From Bugula neritina (Eukaryota; Bryozoa; Gymnolaemata; Cheilostomatida; Bugulidae), in assembly GCA_964035545.1 (NCBI GenBank), contig OZ037765.1, positions 27,168,504 to 27,232,503 on the forward strand: 64,000 nucleotides of DNA, read 5' to 3'. The notes below the pieces were generated by a model. It had not been told where the DNA came from. It saw nothing but the letters and a program-made list of their open reading frames with translations, and searched no databases. The position numbers and the translations under genes were made by a program. This document shows positions 12,214-25,300 of this stretch, one piece after another (within the stretch, counting starts at the first letter, position 1; every line of letters starts with the position of its first letter).

Positions 12214-15200
12214 CTATGCTACAATTTCAGAGCCTCTAGCGCTAGAAGGACCCTCCTCCATGATGCGAGTTCCCAGAGAGAAAGAGACTTTACGGAGAAG
12301 CGGTTGAAGGTGAGGAAACTCCTCCTGCAGACGTTCCACAATGTTACTCAACGACTGCATCTTATCTATCTGTAAAACACAAACAGTTGGCATTAATTAG
12401 ACTCGGTCAGTATGATTTAAAAAAATTCATGTGAGTTTATAGTTGATATCCCCGTAAAAACAGCTGATAAAAAGGACTTCTGTCTAATGTGGCAGAGGAG
12501 CAATTATGACTGGGTGCGCTTCCTAGAATCACTGGCAGTGTTTGGACTCAAATCCCTGACCTCGTGTTTACTGGGCCAGCCCTTTAACCTCTACACCACG
12601 GCTGCTCCTAGTCAGTATATACTTAAGGACAATTCTATAATTGTGATGTAATTATTCTATAATTATGATGTAATTAAAAACTGGTCATAACAACAAATAT
12701 ATTCCAAATAAAATTGCTTTATCATGAGTGCCATTTTTACCAAATATCATTCATGATAACAATGCTTTACAAGTAAACATACTTTGGCTTTTTAGATTGA
12801 TGTTACCAAACTGAAAAAAGGTCTAAGAATTTGGTCATGTAAATTACAAATTAGTTTATTAACAGCCTCTAGGAAAAACTGACACTGGGTAGCGGCTATA
12901 ATGCAGTTGCAGAAAAACAGTTGGCATGGCATTTCAAATTGATGGTCCCACTTGTCAGTTGACCTATTTGTTACATGCTACACCTACTCTAAAATAGAGT
13001 GCTGAGCTCTACTCACTATTGACTAAACATTAAATATACAAGTTGGTATAGCAAAATAGAGCTCAATTGAAACATTTTACACCATTTTTAGAAAATATAT
13101 TATTTATGGCTATACACTGAGATTATATGTTTAATTCATGTTTTCTTTTTTGAGGTTAGTGTATTAGAGTTCAAATGAATTTAATCAAATTTAAAAAAGC
13201 AATTAAAGCGCATACAACAAAAAATATAATTTATTCATTGATGCTGAAAACCATATTCATACTTGTAAAGTTAACAACATCCTATCTCTACCTCGTCTAC
13301 TACGTATTGAATACGCAACATACGCAAGGTTATGACGCGCATGTTAAAATCAATAATAAGTCTATCTTACAACCAATTGTTACCGTTTCAAAAAGAAAGC
13401 ATCATAAAGCCCGTGTAATTAATAATTTAATCTAAATATAAATTCAACTCTATGTCAGGTCAATTACTACATGCTTCATGCAATAAGGATGCCTTATTTT
13501 CAGCATAACAACTAACATTCTTAATACTCCATGGATATGTCTTTTATCCTTTCTAGAAACATTGACTTCTTCAAACTGAACATATACATATATATCACAT
13601 GATTCACCATTGAGATCTACTCAAACAATGCACATAGCTGTTGAATCCCCCCAGGAATACAACTGTGGTGATCTAGCAGAAAACTAGCCAACCACTCGGC
13701 AATGCACACCGACCTGTTTCTCTTTCTCCGGCTCGAGCAAATCATCATCTTTCACCAGACGCTTGTATTTCCTGTCTTTTATCTGCATGTAGTATTTAGT
13801 CTTCTGTTGCTTAGCAACCAAGTCTGCCATATTCTAAAAGCAAATTAAAACCATGGAATCAATGAATTCTGATTAGCAGTGGGGAGTATTCTTATATTGA
13901 AAAAATAAATAAATTATTTAGTAGATTCAATTGAATATTTTCCATAGCTCAGGGATTACACTGGAGAATAGAACTGGTAGTTTGTATGTAACCGAGTGCA
14001 CTTCAATGAAACATGCCCTAGCCAAACTCAAATGTCTTATTAATAAACATAATAGACATCAGTATGAGTTGAATTCTTGTTAGTTTAATGTTCTATATAT
14101 ATATATATCTAAATGAGAGCTATTTGATGAGCATAACAGCGAAAACACCTATCTCTGTCATTTAAGTTAACACAATGAAAGCAATTTTAAAATATTTATT
14201 AGCAATGTTGATTTAAATACAGCAGTGCTTGAACTTATAAACATGTATACATAAGTTTTATAACTAAACTCGCACTAACATCTCGTTTTCATTAATTTGT
14301 AAAACGTGAGTTTGAAAAAGATGGCTGCACCGAGCGCAGACCCTGGTAACGCTGCCTCCTACCCTTTGCTTCATTTCTAGCTGCCTCTCAATGTCACCGT
14401 CAAGGGAGTCAGCATTGCTCTCCAGTTCCCGGCATCGTATCTGTTTCGTCTCCAACATCTGGCCAAGTTGTTTCTGGTCATTCCGGAGTCCTTGCAGCTC
14501 ATCGTCACATGACTGTGCATCCTGGAAACAAGATATGAGAGACATTTCCAAACCGTCTGTGTTGTTAGTGAAAGGAAGAACTTATAAATTATAACATATT
14601 TTGAGGAATCAGTTTTTATGTAGTTTTACGTACAGTTTTTAATTCTACTGCATTTATAACTCGTTATTACAGCTAATTATTGCTGCTACTAATTACTGTT
14701 CTATTTTCTCAACTCAAAATAGAAACAGTATGCTTACTCCATGAATATTTTTATTTGAGATTTTTAGTTGAACACTTGACTAACTATTAGTGAAATAACA
14801 TTTGGGTTTAATATTTTGACATTGCATTAGGCAATTCTTTTCTCATCTCCAAGAACTTTAAACTAGATGTTGTTCTTTACGTGTTAACAGCTAAAAATAG
14901 TCTCCAAAAAATACTAACAATTAAAAAACTAAAATGCTGTTGCAGCCTCAATGAATATATGAATACCAATAGCTGGCACCATTCTATACATATGATATTA
15001 GTTTAGCAGGTTAAGGACGATGCCAATAGATGCTTTGCTAAAAACTTTAGTATTTTCTAAAGTCTTCAACCCTGTGAGAACGCCTGATGGTAAGGGTTTT
15101 TAAGGGGGCCAAGCACCATGCCCCTCACCATGCTGGTAAAATAGCTTGAAGGTCTTTGCTAAGACAAAAGATCAACTATAATTGGATACTCTCCCTGACA

Positions 15201-18200
15201 TCACACAAACTCATGCCATACAAGGTCAGCTGCTCTAACCACTAGACCATGGCTGCTCCATTAGATGCATTGCTACGCCTAGCTCTTGATTGTATGAAGT
15301 ATAATGTATAAGTAATACAGGTAATAAATACCTGGATGGTGGCTTTAATTTTCTTCTTAAGTTCAGCCTGTTGTCTCTGGAATGTTCCTTTGGTTACAGT
15401 CTTGTCTTTGCTTTTAGACCTCGCAGCTATCTTAGCTTGAGCATCACCTCTGGTTACGATTGTGTCTCGCCTAAGATGAGAAAAATCAGCAAATATGTAC
15501 ACTGAAGAAAAAACATGAAATGTGAGTAGATTTACATCACACGCTAAAATTAAAATCTATTTCCAACTAATTTCTATGAAACCAAATTTATATTTACAAA
15601 CATAATTTTCATAGCATTCATTCAAGAATAAACACAAAATATACAGCAATTTTATGTAAAAAGAACTTGATTACAAAAAATATATCTTAAAAACCTCCTA
15701 TAATTATAATTTTAATTTTACATTACATCTACTGTTACATAATAGTGACAAGATCCCATCATTACATCTACTATTACATAATAGTGTCAAGATCCCTAAT
15801 CATTACCTTGAAACTGCTTTCTCCATATCCTGAATCATCTTCTCTTGCTGCCGCATAAGCTGGGCATACCGAACCTCCATTCTGTGTATCTCAGACTTCA
15901 TGGCACTAATTTCTCCTTGACCTACTTCCGAGTCGACAGCTGCTCGAGTTTCCCGAGCTAGTTGTGTCTTCTTTTCCCAAAGCATAATTTGGCGTCTATA
16001 ATTAAACAGGCAGTTGCATTAAATTAAAGAGTAAACAAACCTTAGAAAGATTCTCAATAACCATAAATTATTTCTATGCAATCCAAGTTTATATTTACAA
16101 GCTGATGAATAACATTTGAATATTAGCAATGAAATGGACATGCCCACTAAACATTATTCATGAATTATGGTCTTGTAATTTAAAAAGAAATATTACATAA
16201 TGAATCTGTACAAAATTGATTTTAATAAGCATCTTATATTCTAAAATAGAAAATTAGTTTCACAAATCAATTATAAAACTGTCTCATTGATTTGCTAGCT
16301 ATTTTATAATACAATTCATACTCAGATTCTACAAGGCTGTTAAGGAGCCTCTCCTTCTCTTCTTTCAGCGAGTCAAGTTTTGCCTGCATTTGAATGCTAT
16401 TGAGTTCAGCATCCTTGAGTTTTCCCAAGAACTCATTTTCAGTGAGGATGTTGTCCTTCTCAAGACTCTCGTATGCACCGTTTTCCTCAAACAGCATTTG
16501 GTTGAGTTTCAGCATGTCATTCCTCAAGTTACGGATATTCTTCTCTATGGCAGCAGTCTCAGAGTTCTCTTTGTCGATGGCATCTAAAGGCAGCGTCAGC
16601 AAGCAACCTCTGTTAGTTGTATGTCTATGTGATGACTTTACAATTCAATTTTCAACCATTGCAATGTCAACATAACCAGGTTTCATTTACTATATTTTCA
16701 ACATCTGCTATGGAAACTTAAGCAGTTTTTATATTAATTCACACTTTTCTGTCAAACTTGCTATAACAGCACAATGTGACAGATATCGGTTTTAGTCCTA
16801 ACTAACTATAGCACACATACTTTCAATTCGAATTTTCTTCTGAGACAGAATGCTGATCTTCTTCTTGAGTAAGTTGACGTCATCACGACTTGTATCATTC
16901 TCCTTAGAGAGCCTCACTAGTTCTCCCTGTTCCCTGAGCCAGATGAGTTGTAGCTGGGCAATATCCTGCTGCGTACTTTCTATTGACTTAGAGAGGGAGT
17001 TGATGGTAATCTCCAATGGGCCAAGCTCTACACCCTGCGCAAATTGACTCTGGGTTTTCAAATAGCATATTTCATGTTTACAATTAGAAAGTCAATTTTT
17101 ATACACATACAATATATATAAACTAAAGACTATAAACATGTTATGGAATAGAAGATATTGTCTAAATTGGTCTATAAACTAAGTTTTATTTCAACTAAAA
17201 TATTTTCAATTATGAATAGACCAGGTTTTATTACTAATGTAATAAATTGGCTACCATGTTTAAAAAGCAATTAACAAAATTTATGAGGTTCTCCCTAGAA
17301 GAGACTGTGCGTTGGGTAGAATATGTTTGTATGACAGTTATACTGCACATTTTACGTTGTAGATTTGTTATCAGGTACAAAATACATACGCAATATATTC
17401 AATATGAAATAAGGAAAGTAATCAATGTTTAGCTACAATAATTACGTAATTATAATTCTAACATAAAGTTACTCAGCGCAGTTAAGCTGCTTTAAGGTTG
17501 TAGGAGGTTATTATTATTATTCATAATTATTAACTACAAGCCATAATGCTTTCTGCTCTACGTTAAACTAGGCAGGATGGTATTTACATGGCACACTCAG
17601 ATGTACTCTATCAGTTGGTTTGTTTTTCTAAACTTGGATAAATCAGAGATATGCTTTGTTATATGTGATGACAAGTAGTTGCTGAAGTTGATGTTCACTA
17701 GAGACAGAGTTGTCCTCCCACCTTTCTAGGAAGAGCCCTGATTTAGACTCGTATTTTCAATGATGTTTGCCAATAAAAAAACCCCCGCAAATTTATCTAA
17801 ATAAGTACAGATATGTTAACCAGCTTCTACCAAACCTTGAAGCTTTCAGAAAATGCTCTATCCAGCTTTTAAACATAGGTTTTTCCCAAACATACCAATA
17901 TTTGTTACTCAATATAGACTGAACAGTATAGCCATATAGTATGGTATATAATATAGCAGCCATGGTACCCATCAGTGTGCTCAGCTAAAGCAGCCTTTTT
18001 CAAAGTACCGTGGCTAGAAACTTGGCTATGGCATAATGTTTCAATAGCATTGAGTAATAACCCTCTAATAGCTGGTAACTGTTAATATACTATTAATGGT
18101 TCATTTTATTTCAGCTGTATTACCATAACTAAGCATAATGCTGATTAGTAGATTGCAATCACCAGCTTCCCATATATCTATCTCAGTTTAACTGAGAACA

Positions 18201-21200
18201 AGTCAAAGGTCGATACTGCTAGCTCCAAGTCAGTTCATTGGCTCAGTTCCAACTTACTTCTATTTCAGACAAATCAATTCATTAGAATCATTGAACTGAA
18301 TTAAACTGAATTTAGCTCATACACCAAGAAAGCAGAAAAATTAAGCTAGCTGTCAATAAAAACTTGCATTGTATTAAGTGACAAAATAACATGTTACTAC
18401 TTACAGGTGAAAATAATTTCTAGTGGTGCTATCAGTATCTGCATTATAACACAACTCCAAAAAAATTCAACTTTGTAACTTACTCCTTTACTAATTAGAA
18501 ATTATTTTATTTAAATGCTTTAAAAAGACATCCATAGCTAGATTAAAATAAAGTATCACAAGTGAACAGCAAGATTTCAGTTATCAGTTTTAATAGAAGA
18601 TGTCTGCATTTATCAAGTGAGTGAGCGTGCAGGCAGTAGTTAGTAAGTAAAATAGAATCAGCCAATAACAAGCTGGGTAACTTATTTAATGAATAAGCTG
18701 GATTCTGTTTTTAATAAAACTAGTTTTCTTTGGTAAATATCAGAAAATTTAGTAAATTTTGGTAAATTACAAAAAGCATTATTCTCAACACAAACACACA
18801 TGCATTCACACACCAAGTCAAACTATTTATGAAATTAAGGTGCAGACAACTCTAGGCTGTAGTTTTTAAAATGGACCCCTACTAGATACTAAAACACACA
18901 TGTAATGCCGGATAACATAGAATGTATAATACAGTGTAGTATTACACCTACCCCAGCCTGAGAGATCATCTGCTCTAGTCTCTTATTGAACTGATCAATG
19001 ATCTGCTGCTTCCTTTCAATAACGGCATTGCGTTTGACGCTCTCATTCTCACTCTTGTTGATGATGTCATTCTTCTGCCCGATCACTTTCTCTAGCTCAT
19101 CGAGACTCGCCTTCAAGTTGGTGATTCTTGCCATAGTAGTCACTGTGCTTAGAGAGTCTGTTGCTATCTCATTCTCTACTTGTGCAATCTGAGCTTCCTG
19201 AGAGATGTAAAAATATTTCATAGAAAGTTGCTCAATCAGAGATTTGCCTAAGTTGGCATTGTAATAATTTTTTAATGAACTTTTTTTCAAAATATTTTCA
19301 TATACCGCAGTTCAACCACAGTCTAACTACTACAAGTTTATTGAAATTTTTATAGCAAAACCAAGTAAATTTAGTCAAGCAACTAATAAGTAAGAGTTTT
19401 ATTTGTATGAAAATCAGCAATTTAATATGGAAGAAGAAATTTACTGTCAGATTATATCTACAGCTTGTAAAATTTTAAGTAAACAATCTAGAACATGTGG
19501 GAATAAATACTACATACCAGGTCTTTGGTTATCATACGACATTTTTTAGTTATTCTGTCTGTATATTGAGCGGCTTTATCAAATGCTAGCTGATTACGAA
19601 TAACTTCCATAATGTCATCTTCAAGTTTGCCCTTTTCCAGAAATTCTTTTTCAATCTGTTTTCTTAAGCTGTTTATTTCATTGCCACGTTGCAATTTTTC
19701 CTATTTGCAAAATAAACCACTTTTATGCATTACATTTGCTTACAATATGCTTTTGCAAAATTTTAATACTTACGTTCAAAGATTAATAAGCTCTTTGAGA
19801 TAGAAAGTTATAGTTTTAAAATAAGAGAAATTAATCGATAAACACTTTTATATGCAGTTAATTTTGATGAATTTAGAATACGAGTAAACAACTGTAGCAG
19901 AATCAGTTATTTGTTTATTGTTAATATTTGAAAACCTGAAATTTGTAAGAAATGAATGTTTAGCAGGCAAAACTTAGCTAATTACTAGAACTTTTAATTG
20001 GAGTTAAACATCAAGCATATTATTAGTAGCAAAGACATATTTTTTGTAACATACTACCGTATATTGTGAGCTGGAACTTCACGACGAGTTAACTAAGTTT
20101 ATTAACACTAAACAATCTAACTATTCCCACGATACTTCTTCATAACAGACGAGTTACATCTACGCACCATGCTTGCTCTATTTAGAGCTTCTTCCGTCTC
20201 ATGCAGCATCCTAGTGTACGTTGAATACTCAGTTTTCAGTGCCTCCATCTTTCTGCTGCAGATATCAAGTAACTTCTTGCTAGTCGCGATGTCCACCTCG
20301 CACTTGTTGAGAACTAAAGTCAGCTTCTCATTGTGTTCTTCTTCTTTGGCTATCTGCTTCTTGTACCCTTCTATTTCTGTCTCCAGTGACTTGATGCGCT
20401 GCCGCTGTTGACTAAAGTTATAGAAATTACAATTTTAAACTGATAAGCATAATCATTTGTATACAGATTAGAATACCAACAGAAATTCTTGAATAGTTAA
20501 TGGTATTAAGAAACTTTTTGTTTATGAGATAAATTTCTCACTCATTTGCATCTTGCATGGCAGCATGAGCCTCGTCTCGCCGCTTCATACCGATTAAACT
20601 GCTGTTCCACTGAGCGTAGAGCTGCTTCTTCTCTAATTGAATATTCTGGCAAATTAAAAAACCATAAATATAGTCAAATAATATATTATAAGTTTTTAGT
20701 TCGATGTCACATTTTCTAGTAAAAACTTTTACCTTTATGAATTTGAATAATTACACATCATTAAGAAACGTATTGATGATATTTAAACATGAAAACTATG
20801 CATTACTTCTATTTCCAAAGAAGCTTCGGCTAGTGCTTCTTTAGCTGCTTTAGTTTCTTCTAGCTGAGCCGTGATTTGAGCCTCTGTTATGGCAATATCC
20901 TCTCGAAGTTTCTCTACAGACTCTATGAGTCTGTCCACATACAAGTCCTGGAAATATTAGTTAAACTATATAAATACTCCGTAATTAACAGCAGTCAATA
21001 TATTTAATTACTCAACTCTGAGTACTATGTGTTTTGGTTGCACTTTAATGTACAAAAACAAATTTACATACTACTTGTGTACTATTCTTATATATATACA
21101 TACGCACACACTCGCATACTCGCAAGCACACACACGCTCGCACGCACACACACATGCACACATACAAGCTATAATATGTATATTCAGATATACATACACA

Positions 21201-24200
21201 TTCATGCTCACCACATTTCAAATTTTATATAAAAACATGCATATAGGCTCCATCTTACCTGCTTTTGCTTTTGAGCTTCTGCCTGATCAACTTCTACGTC
21301 TGCTCGTTCGGCTGCACGTTTCATCACCGCTATGTCTGATCTCACATCCTCCTTGGCATTATTAACATAAAATAGCCTTAGAGCCAAGTTCTCCACTTCT
21401 TGCTGGAGCTCCGCAGCTAGAAAACAAGCCATCAAATATTCAAATGCTATCTCAGCTCTATATATTGTACCTGAGAACTTTCTGGAATACACGGGAAAGC
21501 AAATCAAAGCTCACCTTTTTTCTTGTCATTGTTTTGCTGTATCTGTATGTTTTTATACTCATCTCTCACTCCAAGCAGGTTTTGCTCCTTTACAGCTCTG
21601 TGATAGTTCAGTTGATTGTATTTATCATGATTTTCCTCCAGCAACACTTGGTACCTGAAACAGTAACATTGACTGGTAACACTGGCAGACTTGTCTCGCA
21701 GGTAAAAGTAAAACCAAGTTTTTTCCAATGAAGAAGATAACATGCTGATATTGCAGTTTGAACTTCTTAGTACCAACTTGCAATAATATCATATACAATG
21801 TTTGTAACCTTATGTAGATGAAATAAAAGATGGTAGATAGGTGAACTAAATATTACTGCTTAATAGATAATTACAAAATTTAGCTAATTTTTATTAAATA
21901 ACGCCTTGAATAATGTATTTTAATTTTTCATTATTTGAAATTGAAAAGTTGCTTTCTAATTTCATAATGACATCTCATACGAAACTGAAATTGTAAAAAC
22001 TAGTGGGAATTAATAAACATGTTGACAATACCTAGCAAGTTCTTGTTGAATGCCATACAGTTCTACACCAAGATTCTCTCTTTCACTCATTTTTCTTTTG
22101 AGTGCTTCAGTTAGTTCGCTCATCTCTAGTTTCACTTTTTCATGCTGACTAGTTAGCTGTTTCCTTAAGGCATTCTGAAATCTTTTCATCAGAGGCTGCA
22201 ATGAAAGTAAACAGGTCAATAGTGGCTCAAAATTCTATAAGATTTTTGTCTCATTGAAATAAGTTACCAATTATTGTATAAAATATTAGAAAATATTTAC
22301 GTTTTATGTCATGCATATATTATGAAAAAATAAAGCCTTTGTATTCAACTTAATAACATAAACGATGATAGTATAGAGAAAAACTCTGCCTACATGTATT
22401 AGAACTACTGCAATGTCCACTTTAATTAGAACTATTGTATCATGTCTACTGCAATATCTACTGTAATGTCTACTGCAATGTCTACTGCAATGTCTACTGC
22501 AATGTATGCTGACTCACATGTTCAGGGTCAAGGACAACAAGATCTGCTTCCTCTTCATCACTTCCTTCTTCTTCAGCTACTTCCTCTTCACCTTCATGAC
22601 CGCCATCACTCTCATAATCCCCGTCATCACCTGGATCTCCATCTCCACCGTCATCTCCACCTGATGGTACTAAATCTCCTACATCTAAACAGAAAATTTC
22701 AGGAGTACCAAGTTTATAACATGTACATGAGGGAAGTACTTACTGAATAATAAAACAAAATGACCATGCATTATTTTTAGCAGTTATATAACTTTGACTT
22801 CTTAAAATTTTATCTAAGCAAAATTCTCTCTCTGACCAACTTTTAATTATGTTACACATTTTAGTGAAGAAAGTTGGTTTAGAAACTCACATGTCAAGGT
22901 GAAAGGTCATTTTAAGTTGAAATAGCTAATGCAACTAATTATACTTACTGAAAAAAGTGCTTTATTTTTTAAAAAGTAATTTTATAGGATGTAACTAATA
23001 CTGTACTAACCTCCTTGATCTATAGGAGCTTGAGTGGGAGGCGGGACAAAACCAGTATATGCAGTAGTAGGTGGAGCATTTTGTTCTTCTTCTGGTAAAC
23101 CATCATCTCTTTCAGAGTTTAATATAGCTCCATCAATTTCAGCCGCAGAAACTTCATCATTCCCTACAAAATATAGTGCAATTCGACTGAAAAACTGGCT
23201 AAAAGTGAGATATAATTCATTTTATAAAATTATCAAACTCACAACAAATTATTAATTTAACCTCATGATTTGAGTAATTTCATGACCAAAATGGCAAAGA
23301 TAAAACAACAAAACAGTTGCTAAAAAACTGGATAAAACTTGGAAGAATTTCCCGCAAAGGTTTTTGCAAAATACTTACAATAATAAAGTCATACAGCATC
23401 AACAGCTTCATTACACTACAGGAATTTGTTACCCATACATATGAAAGTAATTGTTAAATCAATACCTGTAGGTAGAACCAGAGAATTTTCAGCAATTCTT
23501 TCAGCTACTGATTTTTTTGAGCTAGCAGAGCCTTGACGGGAAGAATGGCGTGAAGATGGCTTCTCAGGTTTAGAACGAGCGGAGCCAGCTCGACTTGATC
23601 GGGCTGAGCTCGGCTTGGCAGAAACTGGTCGAGATCCTTTCGCTGAACCAGAAACAACTTCTGTGGTGTTAGCATCTGCTTCTGGTGAGACTTCTTCAGT
23701 ATTTACTGCAAGGAAATTATTATACATTAATGAGAAAAGCTATTAACAAAACTTTTGCTCTACTATTTTATGAAACATCAGTCTATAGTTTTGTTCAAGG
23801 AAGTCACAATAAAATCATAGAGTAAAAAGCCGGGTTGTATAAGTTTGGACAACATTGTGCAGTGAAAATATATGCAATAATACCATCCAATGTGTCTGGT
23901 AGAACAACATCGGTCACATCTTCATCGCCAGGTGGAGGCATATCTCCAGAATCAAACTGTAAAAAAAATAAGAAAAGATAAGAATAAAATAAAACAAAAT
24001 AAAATAACTACAGCTAGTAAAGATTTAAAACAAAAATACAGCATTACAGATGAGGTAGAGTACACTCACCTCTTGCAGTGCCCTGATTGTAACTTCTGAC
24101 ACTACATTAGCTACTGAGCCTTGAGATCCCCGAGAACTTGGTCTAAAAGACGTAAACAGTCCATCAACAACTAAATAATAGGTTTCTAACTAAGAGTAAA

Positions 24201-25282
24201 GCAGAAGAAAGCATACTTGAATAAACGTGATGTAAAATGAAATAAGATTTTAAAGCATTTGAAAAAAAACAAGAGAACAGAGTGAATAGAAAATATAAGT
24301 CTATGCCAATATCATAACACAAATGTGTTTACTTCTGCACTTCAATAAAAGAAATAAGAGTGCAACATGTGAATATTGCATGCATTTATAAAGCATAAAT
24401 ATATCAGAAACAGTTTACACAATGATGTAAATGCTGGCAGTATGGCTTTTCCATTGAAACATAATTGTGAACTAGAATTTTTCCTTTGACATTTAAATCT
24501 AAAAGCCCTGAATTTAAATGATTTTATTTAGAACTTTTAAACACACACTTGAACTCAAGAATGATTTCAATACAAGATTCATTGAATGAAAAAGCCATTA
24601 TTGCAATAAATAAAAATATACACCAAAAATTGTCAAACATAGTCATCATACCCTGATCTTGTTTTATAAGCACTAGATCTAGTGCTGTGAGTCTTTCCAG
24701 ACCCACCAACTTGGCTCATCCTTCAACCAGTTACATTATTTGTTTTAAATATTAAAAATAAATAAGAACAACTACTAGTAGTACTAATAGACTTGATTAT
24801 GTGCATAATGATAATCATTATGATTATCCTAATACCCAAACCTATGAAATAGGCATAGCATAGGAATGGTGTTAGATCTAGAATAAGAATAAAACAAAAT
24901 CAATCAAAATTTGATGTTAGTCTAAAAACTAAAACTGTCAAATGATCACCTTAAAGTTAGTAATTGACCAATAATCATAATGTAAAACTAAAAGTTTATA
25001 TGAATTGGAATAACTAATAACTATTACTATAAGTATAACTGAGTATAACTCAATAAGTCATTGTCAAGTATATTACTTATATTTATTAGCAAAACTAAAA
25101 GCTTTTGTTTAACTCAGACGCTTCAAATGATAGCATGAGCACTCAAACTAACAACAAACGATTCGTTAATTATTTGTTACATAAAATTTGATTTCACAAA
25201 ATAATAAACGATTTCTAGGCGACTTAAAAGAAATTGACAATGAGCAAGCACTTGCAACGAACCTGTTTTCTTGATCCGCCAT
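12214..25282 (-). CDS. CCDC40: CCDC40, coiled-coil ciliary 96-nm ruler protein, 22 exons, 1,137 aa
   Basis: Exons (minus, 5' to 3'): 25263-25282, 24652-24720, 24070-24142, 23884-23956, 23466-23705, 23011-23163, 22518-22684, 22032-22195, 21515-21654, 21259-21416, 20807-20947, 20542-20645, 20168-20411, 19518-19700, 18952-19197, 16821-17034, 16322-16583, 15807-15995, 15332-15470, 14363-14521, 13714-13833, 12214-12369. All junctions are GT-AG and in phase; 3,414 nt gives 1,137 residues, close to the vertebrate protein. Residues 1-265 are Ser-rich then strongly acidic; the rest is continuous coiled coil with CCDC40 signatures ([41 protein letters not shown]). With CCDC39 it forms the axonemal ruler that sets the 96-nm repeat and places inner dynein arms and the nexin-dynein complex in motile cilia. 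Exon 16 has a second in-frame acceptor 15 nt upstream (17049). Confidence 0.95.
12481..12608 (-). mobile_element. tRNA-derived SINE, copy 2 (in the last CCDC40 intron)
   Basis: On the minus strand it starts gcagccgtggtgtagaggtt, with a box A (tggtgtagagg), then a box-B-like ggatttgagtcc and the family core (cagtcataattgctcctctg). It lacks the 3' part seen in copies 1, 3 and 4, so it looks 3' truncated. It lies between CCDC40 exons 21 and 22. Confidence 0.65.
15068..15258 (-). mobile_element. tRNA-derived SINE, copy 3 (in a CCDC40 intron)
   Basis: Reverse-complement reading begins ggagcagccatggtctagtg, giving a tRNA-like box A, and ends with the family 3' segment (cttaccatcaggcgttctca). It sits in the intron between CCDC40 exons 19 and 20, in the same orientation as the gene. 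Edges are approximate. Confidence 0.65.
15721..15806. repeat. 39-bp tandem duplication ending at a CCDC40 splice donor
   Basis: Two near-identical 39-bp units start at 15721 and 15760 (cattacatctact... each), and the true donor of CCDC40 exon 18 (cattac, 15801-15806; gtaatg on the minus strand) resembles the start of a third unit. Each unit therefore carries a donor-like gtaatg. Confidence 0.7.
21091..21172. repeat. CA-rich microsatellite in a CCDC40 intron
   Basis: Imperfect (CA)n with CG and CT interruptions (cacacacacgctcgcacgca). It lies between exons 10 and 11 and gives a spurious open frame of His/Thr-rich sequence on the plus strand. Confidence 0.75.
22441..22510. repeat. 12-bp minisatellite (tctactgcaatg) beside CCDC40 exon 7
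   Basis: About six copies of a 12-bp unit run up to 3 bp from the splice donor of CCDC40 exon 7 (donor bases 22513-22517). The unit is intronic and makes a spurious MSTAMSTA-type open frame on the plus strand. Confidence 0.75.
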
Positions 25283-25287
25283 TTTGT

Positions 25288-25300
25288 GTTGCTAAGCAAG
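25288..25300 (-). promoter_or_regulatory. RFX X-box-like motif upstream of CCDC40
   Basis: The minus strand reads cttgcttagcaac, fitting the RFX X-box consensus RYYRYY-N(1-3)-RRNRAC at all but the first base. It ends 5 bp before the CCDC40 ATG. RFX factors switch on ciliary genes through this motif in animals, which fits the gene. It is unusually close to the ATG: either the site overlaps the transcription start, or translation starts at the next Met (start of exon 2). Confidence 0.55.
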
